Part shown: positions 42,403 through 51,481 of the stretch, one piece after another
Position numbering within the stretch: position 1 is the stretch's first letter
How the letters are laid out: each line of letters opens with the position of its first letter
Program-made: the position numbers and the translations under genes
NCBI RefSeq assembly: GCF_003015185.1
Contig: NZ_CP027860.1
Coordinates: 682,001-746,000, forward strand
Source of the DNA: Ahniella affigens
GTDB lineage: Bacteria; Pseudomonadota; Gammaproteobacteria; Xanthomonadales; Ahniellaceae
Reading direction: 5' to 3'
Length of the DNA: 64,000 bases
The notes under the pieces: model-generated
Database searches by the model: none
The model's input: the letters and a program-made list of their open reading frames with translations, nothing else
What the model was told of the DNA's origin: nothing

Positions 42403-42987
42403 ATGTTTGTTCGGTTGCTTTTGTTGTTGCTTCTCGGCTTGGTTGCCAGCATCGGTCGGGCGCAGTCCCTGACCCCTGACGTGCAGTCACCCGAGGTGGC
42501 GGTTGTGGTGTTCTCGTCGTACGCATGCCCGTATTGCGCAGCTTGGGCCAAGGATCTGGATCAGATCGTGCAACAGCATCCAGGACGCGTCGCATTGATG
42601 GTGGTGCCCTATCCGTTGGACCCCGATCGCGAGGCCAGAATCATCGCATTTGCCGATGAGGCCGCGCGTCAGGGTGCCTTCCGCTACGTCCATCCGATGC
42701 TGTTTGAGTTGGCTTCGGGCCGGCTCAGTGAAGCCGCGTTCCGGACGCGCGCTGAGATGGTTGGGGTCGATTTGCGCGACTTTGATCCGGCACGCGCCGA
42801 CGCGACCGAATCCCGGAATGCAGCGACTGTGCAAGCGAAAGCCATGGGTGTGAGGGTCGCGCCCACGACGTTCGTCAATGGCATGCGGTTTGAGGGACTG
42901 CCGTCGCGCGCCGCTTTTGAGACGGTGGTGCAGAGCGCGCTCATGCAGCAGGAACCAACCGCCTCTGGCCAAAGCCAGCAAAAATGA
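42403..42987 (+). CDS. Exported DsbA-like thiol-disulfide oxidoreductase
   Basis: A 194-residue exported thioredoxin-fold protein. The signal peptide ends near GRA-QS (20). SSYACPYCAAW carries the redox pair Cys42-Cys45. A helical insert follows, and VAPTTFVNGMRF holds the cis-proline and final strand, as in DsbA/DsbG-type proteins with a thioredoxin_4 domain. It would oxidise or isomerise disulfides in the periplasm. The cysteine-rich linkers of the neighbouring large proteins are plausible clients. AGGA seven bases before the ATG at 42403 supports the start. It ends 7 bases before the second modular protein gene. Confidence 0.85.
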   Translation: MFVRLLLLLLLGLVASIGRAQSLTPDVQSPEVAVVVFSSYACPYCAAWAKDLDQIVQQHPGRVALMVVPYPLDPDREARIIAFADEAARQGAFRYVHPMLFELASGRLSEAAFRTRAEMVGVDLRDFDPARADATESRNAATVQAKAMGVRVAPTTFVNGMRFEGLPSRAAFETVVQSALMQQEPTASGQSQQK

Positions 42988-42994
42988 GTCTGCC

Positions 42995-45900
42995 ATGAGA
43001 CCGACGATGTTTCGCTTTCTGAACGTGCTGACACTGGTATTGCTTTTCAACACGCCGGTGCGGGCCGAAGAGGCCCTGATCTTTCGTAGTTCCTTCGAGG
43101 CACTGCCGAGCGCGCAGATTGAGCTTTCGTCCCGACAACCGATTCCGGACAGCCAAACGGCCCCGAGGCCGGATCTGTGGGTGGGCGCGAACTTCAGTGT
43201 GCCAGGGCCCCTGACGCCCGGACTGGTCAGTCTCCGCATTGATGCAAGCGACGTCACTGAGTCCGCTGAAGTCACCGAGTCCGGCATACGATACCTCTGG
43301 CCGTCGCCGTTGGCGCTCGGCACGCATCAGGTGCAATTGCGGGTCGGCGCCAGCACCGAGAGCTGGTCGTTTGTCGTGATCGATGGGCCCACACTGAGCG
43401 ACATCAGTCCCAGTGGCGTTTTGTTGCCGGGTCAGTTTCCATCGCATATTCGTGCGCGCTTCGAGGATGCTGGATCAGACATTGCGACTGCTTCGGCGCG
43501 TGTGCTGCTCGACGGCGTTCAGTTGACCGACGTGCAGGTGACGCTGGATGACCCGCGCTCCGGCACGTTGTCGGCAACGCTACCCGATACGCTGGCAGTC
43601 GGCGAACACGCCATCACCATCGCGCTGGCTAATGCTGCGGGCGCGCGTACCGAGTTCGCCGGGGCGTTCTCAGTAGACTCGCCGGCGACTTACGACGTGA
43701 GCACGCTGTCGCCCCTCCCAGGCGCGATCAGTCTGCAAGACTCCGTGATTTGGCAGGTGCAGGCCGATAGCAATCACGCGGTGGCGGAGTCCCTGCGCTT
43801 GGCAAACGGCGATGTTTGGGTTCCCGAGGATTATGCAGCCAGGCCGCGGGTGTTCCGCGTGCCGGTGCGCTTGGCGCCGGGACCGAATGCGCCGACCGCC
43901 ACGGTCGTGTTCGATGATGGCACCACTCGCGATGTGAGCTTTTCTGCGGTGTATGACGCGGCGCCGGTGGTCTTCATTGACGAGCCCGCGGACTTTGCCA
44001 GCTTTGGTCCGCTGGTTGGCCCAGGCGGAGCGACCAATCTCACCGGCACCGCCGCCCGGGCGGTTCGCGTCGCCGGGAGCCTGTCCCGACCGGTTCAGAC
44101 CGTGACGATCAACCAACAGCTCGCCGAATTAAGTGCCGATCGAACGCACTTTCAGTTTCCAACATTCTTCCTGCACGAAGGGACGAACTTGTTGACCGTC
44201 AGCGCCGTCGATGAGTTCGGCCGCACGGGCGTCGCCCAGCGGACGTTGTACGTGGATCAGACGGCGCCGATTCTGAGCGTCGAATCGCCGGCTGAGGGTG
44301 CGATCACCGCAAGTGCCAACGTGAGTATCAGAGGCATTGCCAATGATGCGGTGGAAGCTCAAGTCGGAGCCTTGGAGCCGTCCGTGCGGATCACCAATCA
44401 GAGCAATGGTGCCTCGGTCCAGGCAACGGTCAGCAATCGCTATTTTCGTGCCACCGAGCTGCCGTTAGCGCTGGGGTTGAACCGTCTCGATGTATCAGCC
44501 GAGGATCAGCACGGCAATGTGCGACACCAGACGTTGACGGTGACGCGCATCGCTGGAGGCACGCCACAGCTCGCCATCGTGTCTGGTGACACGCAACGTG
44601 CTCCGACCGACGTGGTCTTGGCGGCACCGCTGGTGGTGGCGGCGTTGACTGCCGACGGTAGTCCGCTTACCGACGCGAATGTGCAGTTTGACGTGGTGCG
44701 CGGCTCAGGGCTCATTGCGACCGATGCCTCGGTGCCGGAGGCGCAGCCGGGGCAATTGCCGTCCCGACATCTCTCGGTGCAAACGGATGATCAAGGCCTG
44801 GCTCAAGTCTGGTTTCGATTGGGCAATGAGGCGGGCGCGTTTGCGCAAGTGATTCGCGCCCGATTGGATGGCGCTCCGGAAGAACAGGTGTTCATGGCGC
44901 AAGCCGAGACTGGGGCGGCGGCCTGGGTGCTGGTTCATGGCGCCAGCGGCACGCAATATGTCCAGGCTGGTGCGGAGCCCGTGGAAGCCTTGTCGGCGCT
45001 GGTCATTGATGGCGAACGCAACCCGATTGTCGATGCCAGCGTCCGCTTTCTGATCGAGAATGGCGATGCGCAGTTTCGGTCAGCGCCGCCTCACGGCACG
45101 ATTGGCGACGACGGTCGCAGTCTGACCGTGCAGACCGACAAGAATGGTGTGGCGAGTGTCCGGCCAACGGTTGGCACGGATGCCGACACGGTGCGCGTAC
45201 GGGCACAGGTGCAAAGCAATGGCGGCTGGTTTGGTGCCGCTGATTTTCAGTTGGTGGTGTTGCCAGCCCGTGATGGGCCGACGGCGTTTTCCGGCGTTGT
45301 TTTGGATCACACGGGGCAGCCGTTGCCGGGTGTGCGGGTGTCGATTGGTCGAACGGCTCAGGTCACGACAACGAATGCGGCAGGTAAATTCCGATTCGAA
45401 GATCAGGTGCCGGCAGGGAAGATCGACTTGCACGTGGATGGGACCGGTTTGCAAACCGTGCGGAGCGGCCAGCCTTTGCAATATCCCGGCCTGCATTTCG
45501 AAGTTCCGGTGATCGCGGGGCAGGAGAATCAGTTGCCGCATGCGATCTATTTGCCGCCCATCAATGTGTCGGCGGCAGCAACGGTGGGGGGCGACGCGGA
45601 CGTGTCGCTTCGTATTCCCGGAATCGAAGGGTTCGCGATGGTGGTCAAGGCTCATAGCGTCACCTTTCCGGATGGATCGCACACCGGTCCCTTGGTGGTC
45701 ACGCCGGTTCACGGCGACCGCTTGCCCATGGTGCCGCCGGGCGGATTCGCCACGTTTGGCGCCGTCGCGTGGACGATTCAGCCCACCGGTACGCGATTCG
45801 ATCCGCCGATCGAGGTTCATTTGCCGAACAGCGCTGGGCTGAAGCCGGGTGAAACCTTGCCGATCGTGCAATGGGATCATGACCTGGCCAGCTTTGTCCC

Positions 45901-47008
45901 GATGGGGCGTGGCACCGTCGATGAAGCGGGGGCCAGCATCGTCAGTGATGCGGGATCTGGGATTACCAAGGCTGGTTGGGGCGGGGGGCCGCCACCGGTG
46001 CCGCCCAATTGCGGCGAAAATCCGCCCCCCAGCTGCCGTGGCGCGACTTGTGGCGGCTGCCCGCAATGTCAGGTTTCGGAGGCCCAGCCTGGGCAGCAAT
46101 GTCCGGCGTGTCGGCCGGATCTCGCGCAAGCGGGCAAGCAGTGCGGATCGAACTGGTGCCATCGCTGCAAGAGCGGCCGCTGCGGGCCAGATCCCGTCAA
46201 TTTCCCCACTACCGCGCCTGCTGGGGTGACCGAGGTGACATTTACGGCACCACGGGTCGAGGTTGGCTTTACAACGAACAAGGGCGAGTTCCACGGTCAT
46301 CGAAACGGCTCGCAACCTGCGGAATGGGATTTCAAGCTGGACGCCTACTGCAATCCCGATGGGCTCTGGCGATTCAAGTTGAAAAAGGCCGAAATCAAGA
46401 GCGTGATCGTGCGCCCAAGCTTGCCTGGCTGGCGCGAGTATTCCACCGGCGACATGCTCGGATTCGGGCCAAGCGCGGGCCAGACGCAATGCCAGTTTTA
46501 CGATTCGGTCGAACGCCAGCTTCGCTATGCCGCGTCGTCGCACTATTACCTGGGCACGGCTTACCATCCCAACAACAATCCGGATATTGTCAATCTGAAC
46601 GCCGCGGGCTGGAACGCCGTCTGGGTGCCGAATTGGGATACCTGGACGGAAGTGTATGCGCATGAGTCGCTGCACTATCGTCGCTTCAAACGCTACGCTG
46701 CCCAGAGTTTTGCGGCGCTGGAGAACTACATTTCGCGTTTGACCCAGCGTGTCGACCGATTCCCGTCCAAGGAAGAGGCTTTGAATTCCGATTTTGTCGT
46801 GCAGCAATTCGATCAGATTCTCAATCAGTTTTCGCGGGATATTGGCGACCTGCAAACAAATTCTGGTTTCGGCGACCATGACCCGCCTGATGAATTCTAT
46901 GCGTGCTCGATGGGCGCCCTGCTGCCAGACCTCACGGCGCTCGACGTCTGGCGGCAATCGGCCAGTTGTCCGCTGCCGAGCCGGCCGCTCGGCGCTTGTC
47001 CGAATTGA
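42995..47008 (+). CDS. Exported modular Ig-like protein with C-terminal HExxH zincin-like domain
   Basis: About 1,337 residues. After the signal peptide (VLTLVLLFNTPVRAEE) comes FRSSFE, then Ig-like beta domains, FFLHEGTNLLTV, a carboxypeptidase-regulatory-like unit (SGVVLDHTGQPLPGVRVSI), a ZU5-like region with QWDHDLASFVPMG and GITKAGWGG, all collinear with the product of 36659-41242. It then diverges: a linker with many cysteines (DNA about 46006-46200), beta strands, and YAHESLHYRRF at about 1221-1231, whose His1223-Glu1224-x-x-His1227 is a zinc metalloprotease motif. A third ligand is not certain. Start: ATG at 42995, the first that gives a normal signal peptide. Confidence 0.75.
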   Translation: MRPTMFRFLNVLTLVLLFNTPVRAEEALIFRSSFEALPSAQIELSSRQPIPDSQTAPRPDLWVGANFSVPGPLTPGLVSLRIDASDVTESAEVTESGIRYLWPSPLALGTHQVQLRVGASTESWSFVVIDGPTLSDISPSGVLLPGQFPSHIRARFEDAGSDIATASARVLLDGVQLTDVQVTLDDPRSGTLSATLPDTLAVGEHAITIALANAAGARTEFAGAFSVDSPATYDVSTLSPLPGAISLQDSVIWQVQADSNHAVAESLRLANGDVWVPEDYAARPRVFRVPVRLAPGPNAPTATVVFDDGTTRDVSFSAVYDAAPVVFIDEPADFASFGPLVGPGGATNLTGTAARAVRVAGSLSRPVQTVTINQQLAELSADRTHFQFPTFFLHEGTNLLTVSAVDEFGRTGVAQRTLYVDQTAPILSVESPAEGAITASANVSIRGIANDAVEAQVGALEPSVRITNQSNGASVQATVSNRYFRATELPLALGLNRLDVSAEDQHGNVRHQTLTVTRIAGGTPQLAIVSGDTQRAPTDVVLAAPLVVAALTADGSPLTDANVQFDVVRGSGLIATDASVPEAQPGQLPSRHLSVQTDDQGLAQVWFRLGNEAGAFAQVIRARLDGAPEEQVFMAQAETGAAAWVLVHGASGTQYVQAGAEPVEALSALVIDGERNPIVDASVRFLIENGDAQFRSAPPHGTIGDDGRSLTVQTDKNGVASVRPTVGTDADTVRVRAQVQSNGGWFGAADFQLVVLPARDGPTAFSGVVLDHTGQPLPGVRVSIGRTAQVTTTNAAGKFRFEDQVPAGKIDLHVDGTGLQTVRSGQPLQYPGLHFEVPVIAGQENQLPHAIYLPPINVSAAATVGGDADVSLRIPGIEGFAMVVKAHSVTFPDGSHTGPLVVTPVHGDRLPMVPPGGFATFGAVAWTIQPTGTRFDPPIEVHLPNSAGLKPGETLPIVQWDHDLASFVPMGRGTVDEAGASIVSDAGSGITKAGWGGGPPPVPPNCGENPPPSCRGATCGGCPQCQVSEAQPGQQCPACRPDLAQAGKQCGSNWCHRCKSGRCGPDPVNFPTTAPAGVTEVTFTAPRVEVGFTTNKGEFHGHRNGSQPAEWDFKLDAYCNPDGLWRFKLKKAEIKSVIVRPSLPGWREYSTGDMLGFGPSAGQTQCQFYDSVERQLRYAASSHYYLGTAYHPNNNPDIVNLNAAGWNAVWVPNWDTWTEVYAHESLHYRRFKRYAAQSFAALENYISRLTQRVDRFPSKEEALNSDFVVQQFDQILNQFSRDIGDLQTNSGFGDHDPPDEFYACSMGALLPDLTALDVWRQSASCPLPSRPLGACPN

Positions 47009-47097
47009 AGGTGGCGACTATGTGCATGGGTTCAGATCAAGACGATGCCACTGGCAGCAGGCCAGTGCCGACGGCATTTACCAAAGGCGATCGTGCC

Positions 47098-47661
47098 ATG
47101 ACGACCCGCATTGCTTTGATCCTGTTCGTAATGGCTGCAATCTGGCCATCGGCTCACGCCCGATGCGTGCAGCAGGCAACCAGCCTGCGCCTGGAGGTCC
47201 TGAAAACAGAGTCGTGCCTTTGGGCGAAATCGGCCAAAAAGCCGATCGTGACGGAGCTCCGCGAGACGCTGACAAATGTTGGTGATGGCGACATCATTTT
47301 GGAACTGCGCCGGCCTCCAACCCTTCGGTTCAGCGTGTCAATCGAGGGTGGCGGTAGCGGAAATCTGGCGATTGTGCCGCCGCCACCGGTGTTGCACAGT
47401 TCGGATGATCCGTGGTTTGCACCGCCGGAATCGATCCGGCTCGCGCCCGGACAAAGCACGGTTTTGGCCGTTCACATTACCGAACTGATGCGGGTTCTGC
47501 CCGAGAAGAAGGTGTCCTATCGATTGGGCGTCACCCACAACTATCCCTGGCGGCGACCAAATGAACCTGAGGGCCAGGCATTTCGCCTGCGTCAGGAGGA
47601 GGGCAATGCCAAGCAGAGTTTTCGTGAAACAGTATGGTTTGAAGGAGTTCGACTGCAATGA
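47098..47661 (+). CDS. Small exported protein of unknown function
   Basis: A 187-residue exported protein (signal peptide about 1-22, AHA-RC). The mature part looks like one beta-sandwich: TELRETLTNVGDGDIILELRRPPTLRFSV and ESIRLAPGQSTVLAVHI resemble an immunoglobulin-like or DUF-type domain with a proline-rich loop (VPPPPVL). I do not recognise the family. AAAGGCGA lies eight bases before the ATG at 47098; an ATG at 47020 is possible. Its stop overlaps the ankyrin gene start (ATGA). Confidence 0.6.
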   Translation: MTTRIALILFVMAAIWPSAHARCVQQATSLRLEVLKTESCLWAKSAKKPIVTELRETLTNVGDGDIILELRRPPTLRFSVSIEGGGSGNLAIVPPPPVLHSSDDPWFAPPESIRLAPGQSTVLAVHITELMRVLPEKKVSYRLGVTHNYPWRRPNEPEGQAFRLRQEEGNAKQSFRETVWFEGVRLQ

Positions 47662-48254
47662 ACAGACGTTTCTGGCTGCTTTGGATGTGCATCATGTCGG
47701 GCACCATCGTGCCATTGAGTTATGCCGCATCGACGTCGATTGCGGCCAATGCGCGCCCGGCGCGCACCGCGGCGCAGGAACTCGTGGATGCCGCGGCGAG
47801 TGGCGACATGGCCACCGTCAAGCGATTGCTCGATGCGGACACGCCCGTGGCGAGTGCGATGCCGTTGACGGCAGCCCAGGCATTGCATCACGCGGCTGCA
47901 AACGGTCATCTGAGCCTGGTAGATTTGTTGCTGAAGCGCGGTGCTCCGGTGAATGGCGAGGACGCCGACGGGGCGACCCCGCTGATCTATGCCGCTTACG
48001 CGGGCCGAGTCGAGGTGGTGAAACGGTTGCTTGCCGCAGGCGCGGCGGTGAACCATGTGCCCAACCGGCAAGTCCATGCGCTGAATGCGGCGATGATGTC
48101 TGGCTCGTTGGACACCGTGGTCGCATTGCTGCACGCGGGCGCCGATCCAAAGCTGCCCGATCAGTTTGGCAAGAACGCGCTCCAATACGCCGCGCAGATT
48201 CATCGCACAGACCTGCAGGCCGTGCTGGCCGTCGACAATAAGGCAACGCCATGA
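47658..48254 (+). CDS. Exported ankyrin-repeat protein
   Basis: A 198-residue exported protein. The signal peptide ends near SYA-AS (23). It has four to five ankyrin repeats from about residue 40: LVDAAASGDMATVKRLLDAD, ALHHAAANGHLSLVDLLLKRGAPVN, TPLIYAAYAGRVEVVKRLLAAGAAVN, ALNAAMMSGSLDTVVALLHAGADP and a degenerate last one. Periplasmic ankyrin proteins usually bind a partner protein, for example as protective or immunity-type factors of catalases or effectors. The gene overlaps both neighbours by ATGA, so it is made together with them. Confidence 0.85.
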   Translation: MNRRFWLLWMCIMSGTIVPLSYAASTSIAANARPARTAAQELVDAAASGDMATVKRLLDADTPVASAMPLTAAQALHHAAANGHLSLVDLLLKRGAPVNGEDADGATPLIYAAYAGRVEVVKRLLAAGAAVNHVPNRQVHALNAAMMSGSLDTVVALLHAGADPKLPDQFGKNALQYAAQIHRTDLQAVLAVDNKATP

Positions 48255-49558
48255 ACCGTTTCCGTATCGTGCTGAGTACGCTGATGTTGCTGTTCGCAAT
48301 GGGGGCGACGGCTCAGGAGCATCTGGATCTGGAGCCGATCATGACGGCAGCGGACCCGCCGAGTCCCGAACCGGTGCCACGGGCTGAGTCCGTGTTCCAT
48401 GATCACACCGAAGCCGATGCCGACGCCGCGGTGCTCATTGAGTCATGGCAAACCGAGCCGGCGAGTCTTGGTTGGACCCGCATTCAGATCGCCCGGCACA
48501 TCAAACACAAAGCCATGCCGACGCGCGCCGCACGTGGGCTCGCGTTGGTGCATGTCGCGATGCACGACGCCTATGTGCGGGCACCAAATTTGCCGTTGAC
48601 CCGACGATTCGCCCTGTCCCAGGCCGCGGCGGACGTTCTCAGCTACTTGTATCCGGCGGAAGAAGACGCGTTTCAGCGGATCGTCGACCAATTGATCGAT
48701 CGCCTGGGCGGCGACACGCCGCCGGCTGACATATCGCTTGCTCAAAGAATAGGTCGAAACGCAGCGCAAACCGTGATTGCGCGCGCCGAACGTGATGGTG
48801 CCCAGCGCGGCTGGAACGGTTCGCGGCTGCAATGGTACGGCGATGCGCGCCAATACCAGCCCGGCACTTGGGAGCCAACGGGTCCTTACTTCTACTACCC
48901 GCCGGATGAGCCGTTCGCACCAAAATGGAAACCCTGGATCCTGACCAGTCCAGGCCAGTTTCGCCCGCCACCACCGCCCGCGTTTGGCAGCGACGACTAC
49001 CTCCGGGCCACCGAAGAAGTGTTGGCCGTCAACGCCGCGCTCACGCCCAAGCAGCTGGAAATTGCGAAATACTGGGTCGATGGCCATGGCTCTGCCACGC
49101 CCTCCGGACACTGGAATCGGCTGGCAATGGAGGAGGTCAAGGCTGCGAAACTGGATGAGCCGACGACCATCCGCCTGTTTGCCGAGCTGAATATCGCCCT
49201 GGCAGACGCCTTCATTGCCTGCTGGGATTCGAAGTACTACTACTGGACCATCCGGCCGACAACGGCGGCGAAGCGATTGCTGGGCAAACCCTTTACGCCG
49301 CCAATCCTGACACCCCCGTTTCCGTCCTACACCTCCGGCCACGCGACGTTCAGTGGCGCCGCGTCGCGGGTTCTGGCGCGATACTTGCCGAACCGCGCCA
49401 AAGCGTTGGATGCCATGGCTGAAGAAGCAGCACAATCGCGGCTCCTCGGCGGCATCCATTTCCGCTTTGACAATGATCAGGGGTTGATCTTGGGACGCAA
49501 CATTGCCGCGTGGATCGGTGAGCAGGGCCTCCACCCGGTACCGATTGACGAGCAATGA
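48251..49558 (+). CDS. Exported PAP2/vanadium-haloperoxidase superfamily protein
   Basis: A 435-residue exported protein (signal peptide ends near TAQ, 22). The full acid-phosphatase/haloperoxidase signature is present: KYYYWTIRP (Kx6RP), PSYTSGH and SRLLGGIHFRFD (SRx5Hx3D). Bacterial relatives are phosphatases or vanadium haloperoxidases, and the sequence does not separate these. An AT(T)ARP-like block and SLAQRIGRNAAQTVIARAERDG typify the VCPO-like group of Proteobacteria. It is the last gene of the cluster. A REP palindrome follows at 49734. Confidence 0.85.
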   Translation: MNRFRIVLSTLMLLFAMGATAQEHLDLEPIMTAADPPSPEPVPRAESVFHDHTEADADAAVLIESWQTEPASLGWTRIQIARHIKHKAMPTRAARGLALVHVAMHDAYVRAPNLPLTRRFALSQAAADVLSYLYPAEEDAFQRIVDQLIDRLGGDTPPADISLAQRIGRNAAQTVIARAERDGAQRGWNGSRLQWYGDARQYQPGTWEPTGPYFYYPPDEPFAPKWKPWILTSPGQFRPPPPPAFGSDDYLRATEEVLAVNAALTPKQLEIAKYWVDGHGSATPSGHWNRLAMEEVKAAKLDEPTTIRLFAELNIALADAFIACWDSKYYYWTIRPTTAAKRLLGKPFTPPILTPPFPSYTSGHATFSGAASRVLARYLPNRAKALDAMAEEAAQSRLLGGIHFRFDNDQGLILGRNIAAWIGEQGLHPVPIDEQ

Positions 49559-49733
49559 GGGCGCCATCAGTTTGCCGCCGCCCGCCCGGACGCCCCTGCG
49601 GGCGCGGTCGGCGTCAATACGTGCCGCCTCAGATCAAACCCGCACGCCACGATCGAATACCTGGCAGCCGGGTGCACGATTGTCAGGGCGACGCGGGCTA
49701 GAGCGATTGCCGGGACGTGCTCTCGGTCTCGCT

Positions 49734-49765
49734 GTAGGAGCCGGTCATCGGTCTTGACCGGGCGG
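49734..49765 (+). repeat. Solitary GTAG-headed REP palindrome
   Basis: GTAGGAG followed by CCGGTCA-tcggtct-TGACCGG (49741-49761). It has the same head as the array at 13905-14640 but a different stem. It lies in the 268-base gap between the exported-protein cluster and the algR-like gene, where no other element is evident. Confidence 0.6.
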
Positions 49766-49826
49766 GGAGTTTCACTTGCGCGGCTGAGTGACCATAATGG
49801 CGGCCTGTTGCTGAGCCGCACCGCGC

Positions 49827-50567
49827 ATGAACCTATACATCGTCGACGACGAATTCGCTGCCCGACTCCGAATGCGGACGTTGATCCGTGAGCTGGACGA
49901 TCGCAGTCTGCAGATTCTGGGCGAAGCGGATCGAGGCGATCAGGCTTTGGCCGAGATAGAGCGCCTGAAACCTGACGTGGTGTTGGTCGATATTTCGATG
50001 CCCGTGATGGACGGACTGGAGTTGGCGCGGCATTTGTCCGGACTCGAGGTGCCACCAGCGGTGGTGTTTGTGACGGCGTACGATGAGTTTGCGTTGGCCG
50101 CTTTCGAAGCCAAAGCCATCGACTACGTCTTGAAGCCAGTTCGCGTTGATCGGCTGCGCCAAGCCTTGGACAAAGCGGCGCGCTTCAGTCCCGAGCGCGC
50201 CCGTGAGCTGACCGCGGCAATTGGCAAGCCGCGTTCACGTTCACATCTCTGTGCGCGCGTGCGCGGCAACCTAAAGCTCGTGCCCGTGCGCGACGTCGTC
50301 TACCTGATGGCAGAAGACAAATACGTGGCGGTCTACAGCGACCACGGCGAGATCCTGCTTGATGAATCCTTGAAGAACCTGGAAGCCGAGTTCGAAGGGA
50401 TTTTCGTGCGCCTGCATCGCAACTGCCTGGTGGCCGCTGATCGGCTGACCGCGATCGAAAAAAGTGCCGAGGGCGACTACGTGGCCAGAGTGCGCGGCGT
50501 GGACCGGACCTTTGAAATCAGCCGACGTTGCCTGGCCAGCGTGCGAGCGGCCGCGAGACAACTCTGA
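49827..50567 (+). CDS. algR: LytTR-type response regulator, AlgR-like
   Basis: A 246-residue regulator. The receiver domain (1-120) starts MNLYIVDDE, has phospho-acceptor Asp55 (VVLVDISMP), the Thr switch (VTAYDEFAL) and Lys (DYVLKPV). The C-terminal LytTR DNA-binding domain (about 145-240) has [14 protein letters not shown] and [11 protein letters not shown]. AlgR-type regulators with this architecture lie just before hemC in Pseudomonas and Xanthomonas and control twitching, pili and exopolysaccharide. The minor pilin operon about 5 kb downstream is a plausible target. No sensor kinase (FimS/AlgZ) gene is adjacent in this window. Stop overlaps hemC (TGATG). Confidence 0.88.
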   Translation: MNLYIVDDEFAARLRMRTLIRELDDRSLQILGEADRGDQALAEIERLKPDVVLVDISMPVMDGLELARHLSGLEVPPAVVFVTAYDEFALAAFEAKAIDYVLKPVRVDRLRQALDKAARFSPERARELTAAIGKPRSRSHLCARVRGNLKLVPVRDVVYLMAEDKYVAVYSDHGEILLDESLKNLEAEFEGIFVRLHRNCLVAADRLTAIEKSAEGDYVARVRGVDRTFEISRRCLASVRAAARQL

Positions 50568-51481
50568 TGACCCTGACCATTGCCACCAGACAGAGCCCGC
50601 TGGCGCTCTGGCAGACCGAATTTGTTGCCGACCAGCTGCGCGCCCTGCACCCAGGGCTGGAGGTTCGGCTATTGCCGATGAGCACCCGCGGCGACCTGAT
50701 CCTGGATCGCTCACTGGCCGCGATTGGCGGCAAGGGTTTGTTCCTCAAGGAGCTTGAGGAGGCCATGCTCGCGGGCCAGGCCGATTTGGCCGTGCATTCC
50801 ATGAAAGACGTGCCCATGACCTTGCCCGAGGGCTTTGAGCTCGCCGCCATTCTGGAGCGTGCCGATCCGTTTGACGCGTGGGTGAGCAACCGGTATCCGC
50901 GGTTCGCCGACCTGCCCGTGGGCGCCGTGGTCGGAACCTCCTCACTGCGGCGGCAAGTGCAACTCAGGTCGGTGCGACCGGATCTGGTCCTGAAAGACTT
51001 GCGCGGCAACGTCAATACCCGGCTTCGGAAGCTGGATGACGAGGAGTACGACGGCATCGTGCTCGCCGTGGCCGGATTGGCGCGTCTTGGATTTGACGAT
51101 CGGGTTGCTGAGCGCCTGACGCCGCCGCGAATGTTGCCAGCGGTGGCACAAGGCGCGATCGGTATTGAGATTCAGAGCGCTCGGGCCGATCTGCGCGCGC
51201 TGCTTGCGCCGTTGGGCCATGATCTGACGACGCGATGTGTGCTCGCGGAGCGCGCGATGAACCGGCTTCTGGAAGGCAATTGCCAGGTACCGATTGCGGG
51301 GCATGCAGCGGTCGTCGGTGACCAACTGCACTTGGCTGGCCTCGTCGGGGCTTTGGCCACGCAGACTGTGATCCGTGCCGAGGCGACGGGCGCCCTGGAT
51401 GCGCCGGAAATGCTGGGCGAGCGTGTCGCTCAGGATTTATTGGCACAGGGCGCCGCAGCGTTGCTTCGCAGTGCGCACTGA
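50567..51481 (+). CDS. hemC: Hydroxymethylbilane synthase (porphobilinogen deaminase)
   Basis: A 304-residue heme biosynthesis enzyme that joins four porphobilinogens. Landmarks are [66 protein letters not shown] and [14 protein letters not shown] with the dipyrromethane cofactor attachment Cys239. The ATG at 50567 overlaps the algR stop. hemD, which often follows hemC, is absent; kup follows instead. Confidence 0.97.
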   Translation: MTLTIATRQSPLALWQTEFVADQLRALHPGLEVRLLPMSTRGDLILDRSLAAIGGKGLFLKELEEAMLAGQADLAVHSMKDVPMTLPEGFELAAILERADPFDAWVSNRYPRFADLPVGAVVGTSSLRRQVQLRSVRPDLVLKDLRGNVNTRLRKLDDEEYDGIVLAVAGLARLGFDDRVAERLTPPRMLPAVAQGAIGIEIQSARADLRALLAPLGHDLTTRCVLAERAMNRLLEGNCQVPIAGHAAVVGDQLHLAGLVGALATQTVIRAEATGALDAPEMLGERVAQDLLAQGAAALLRSAH

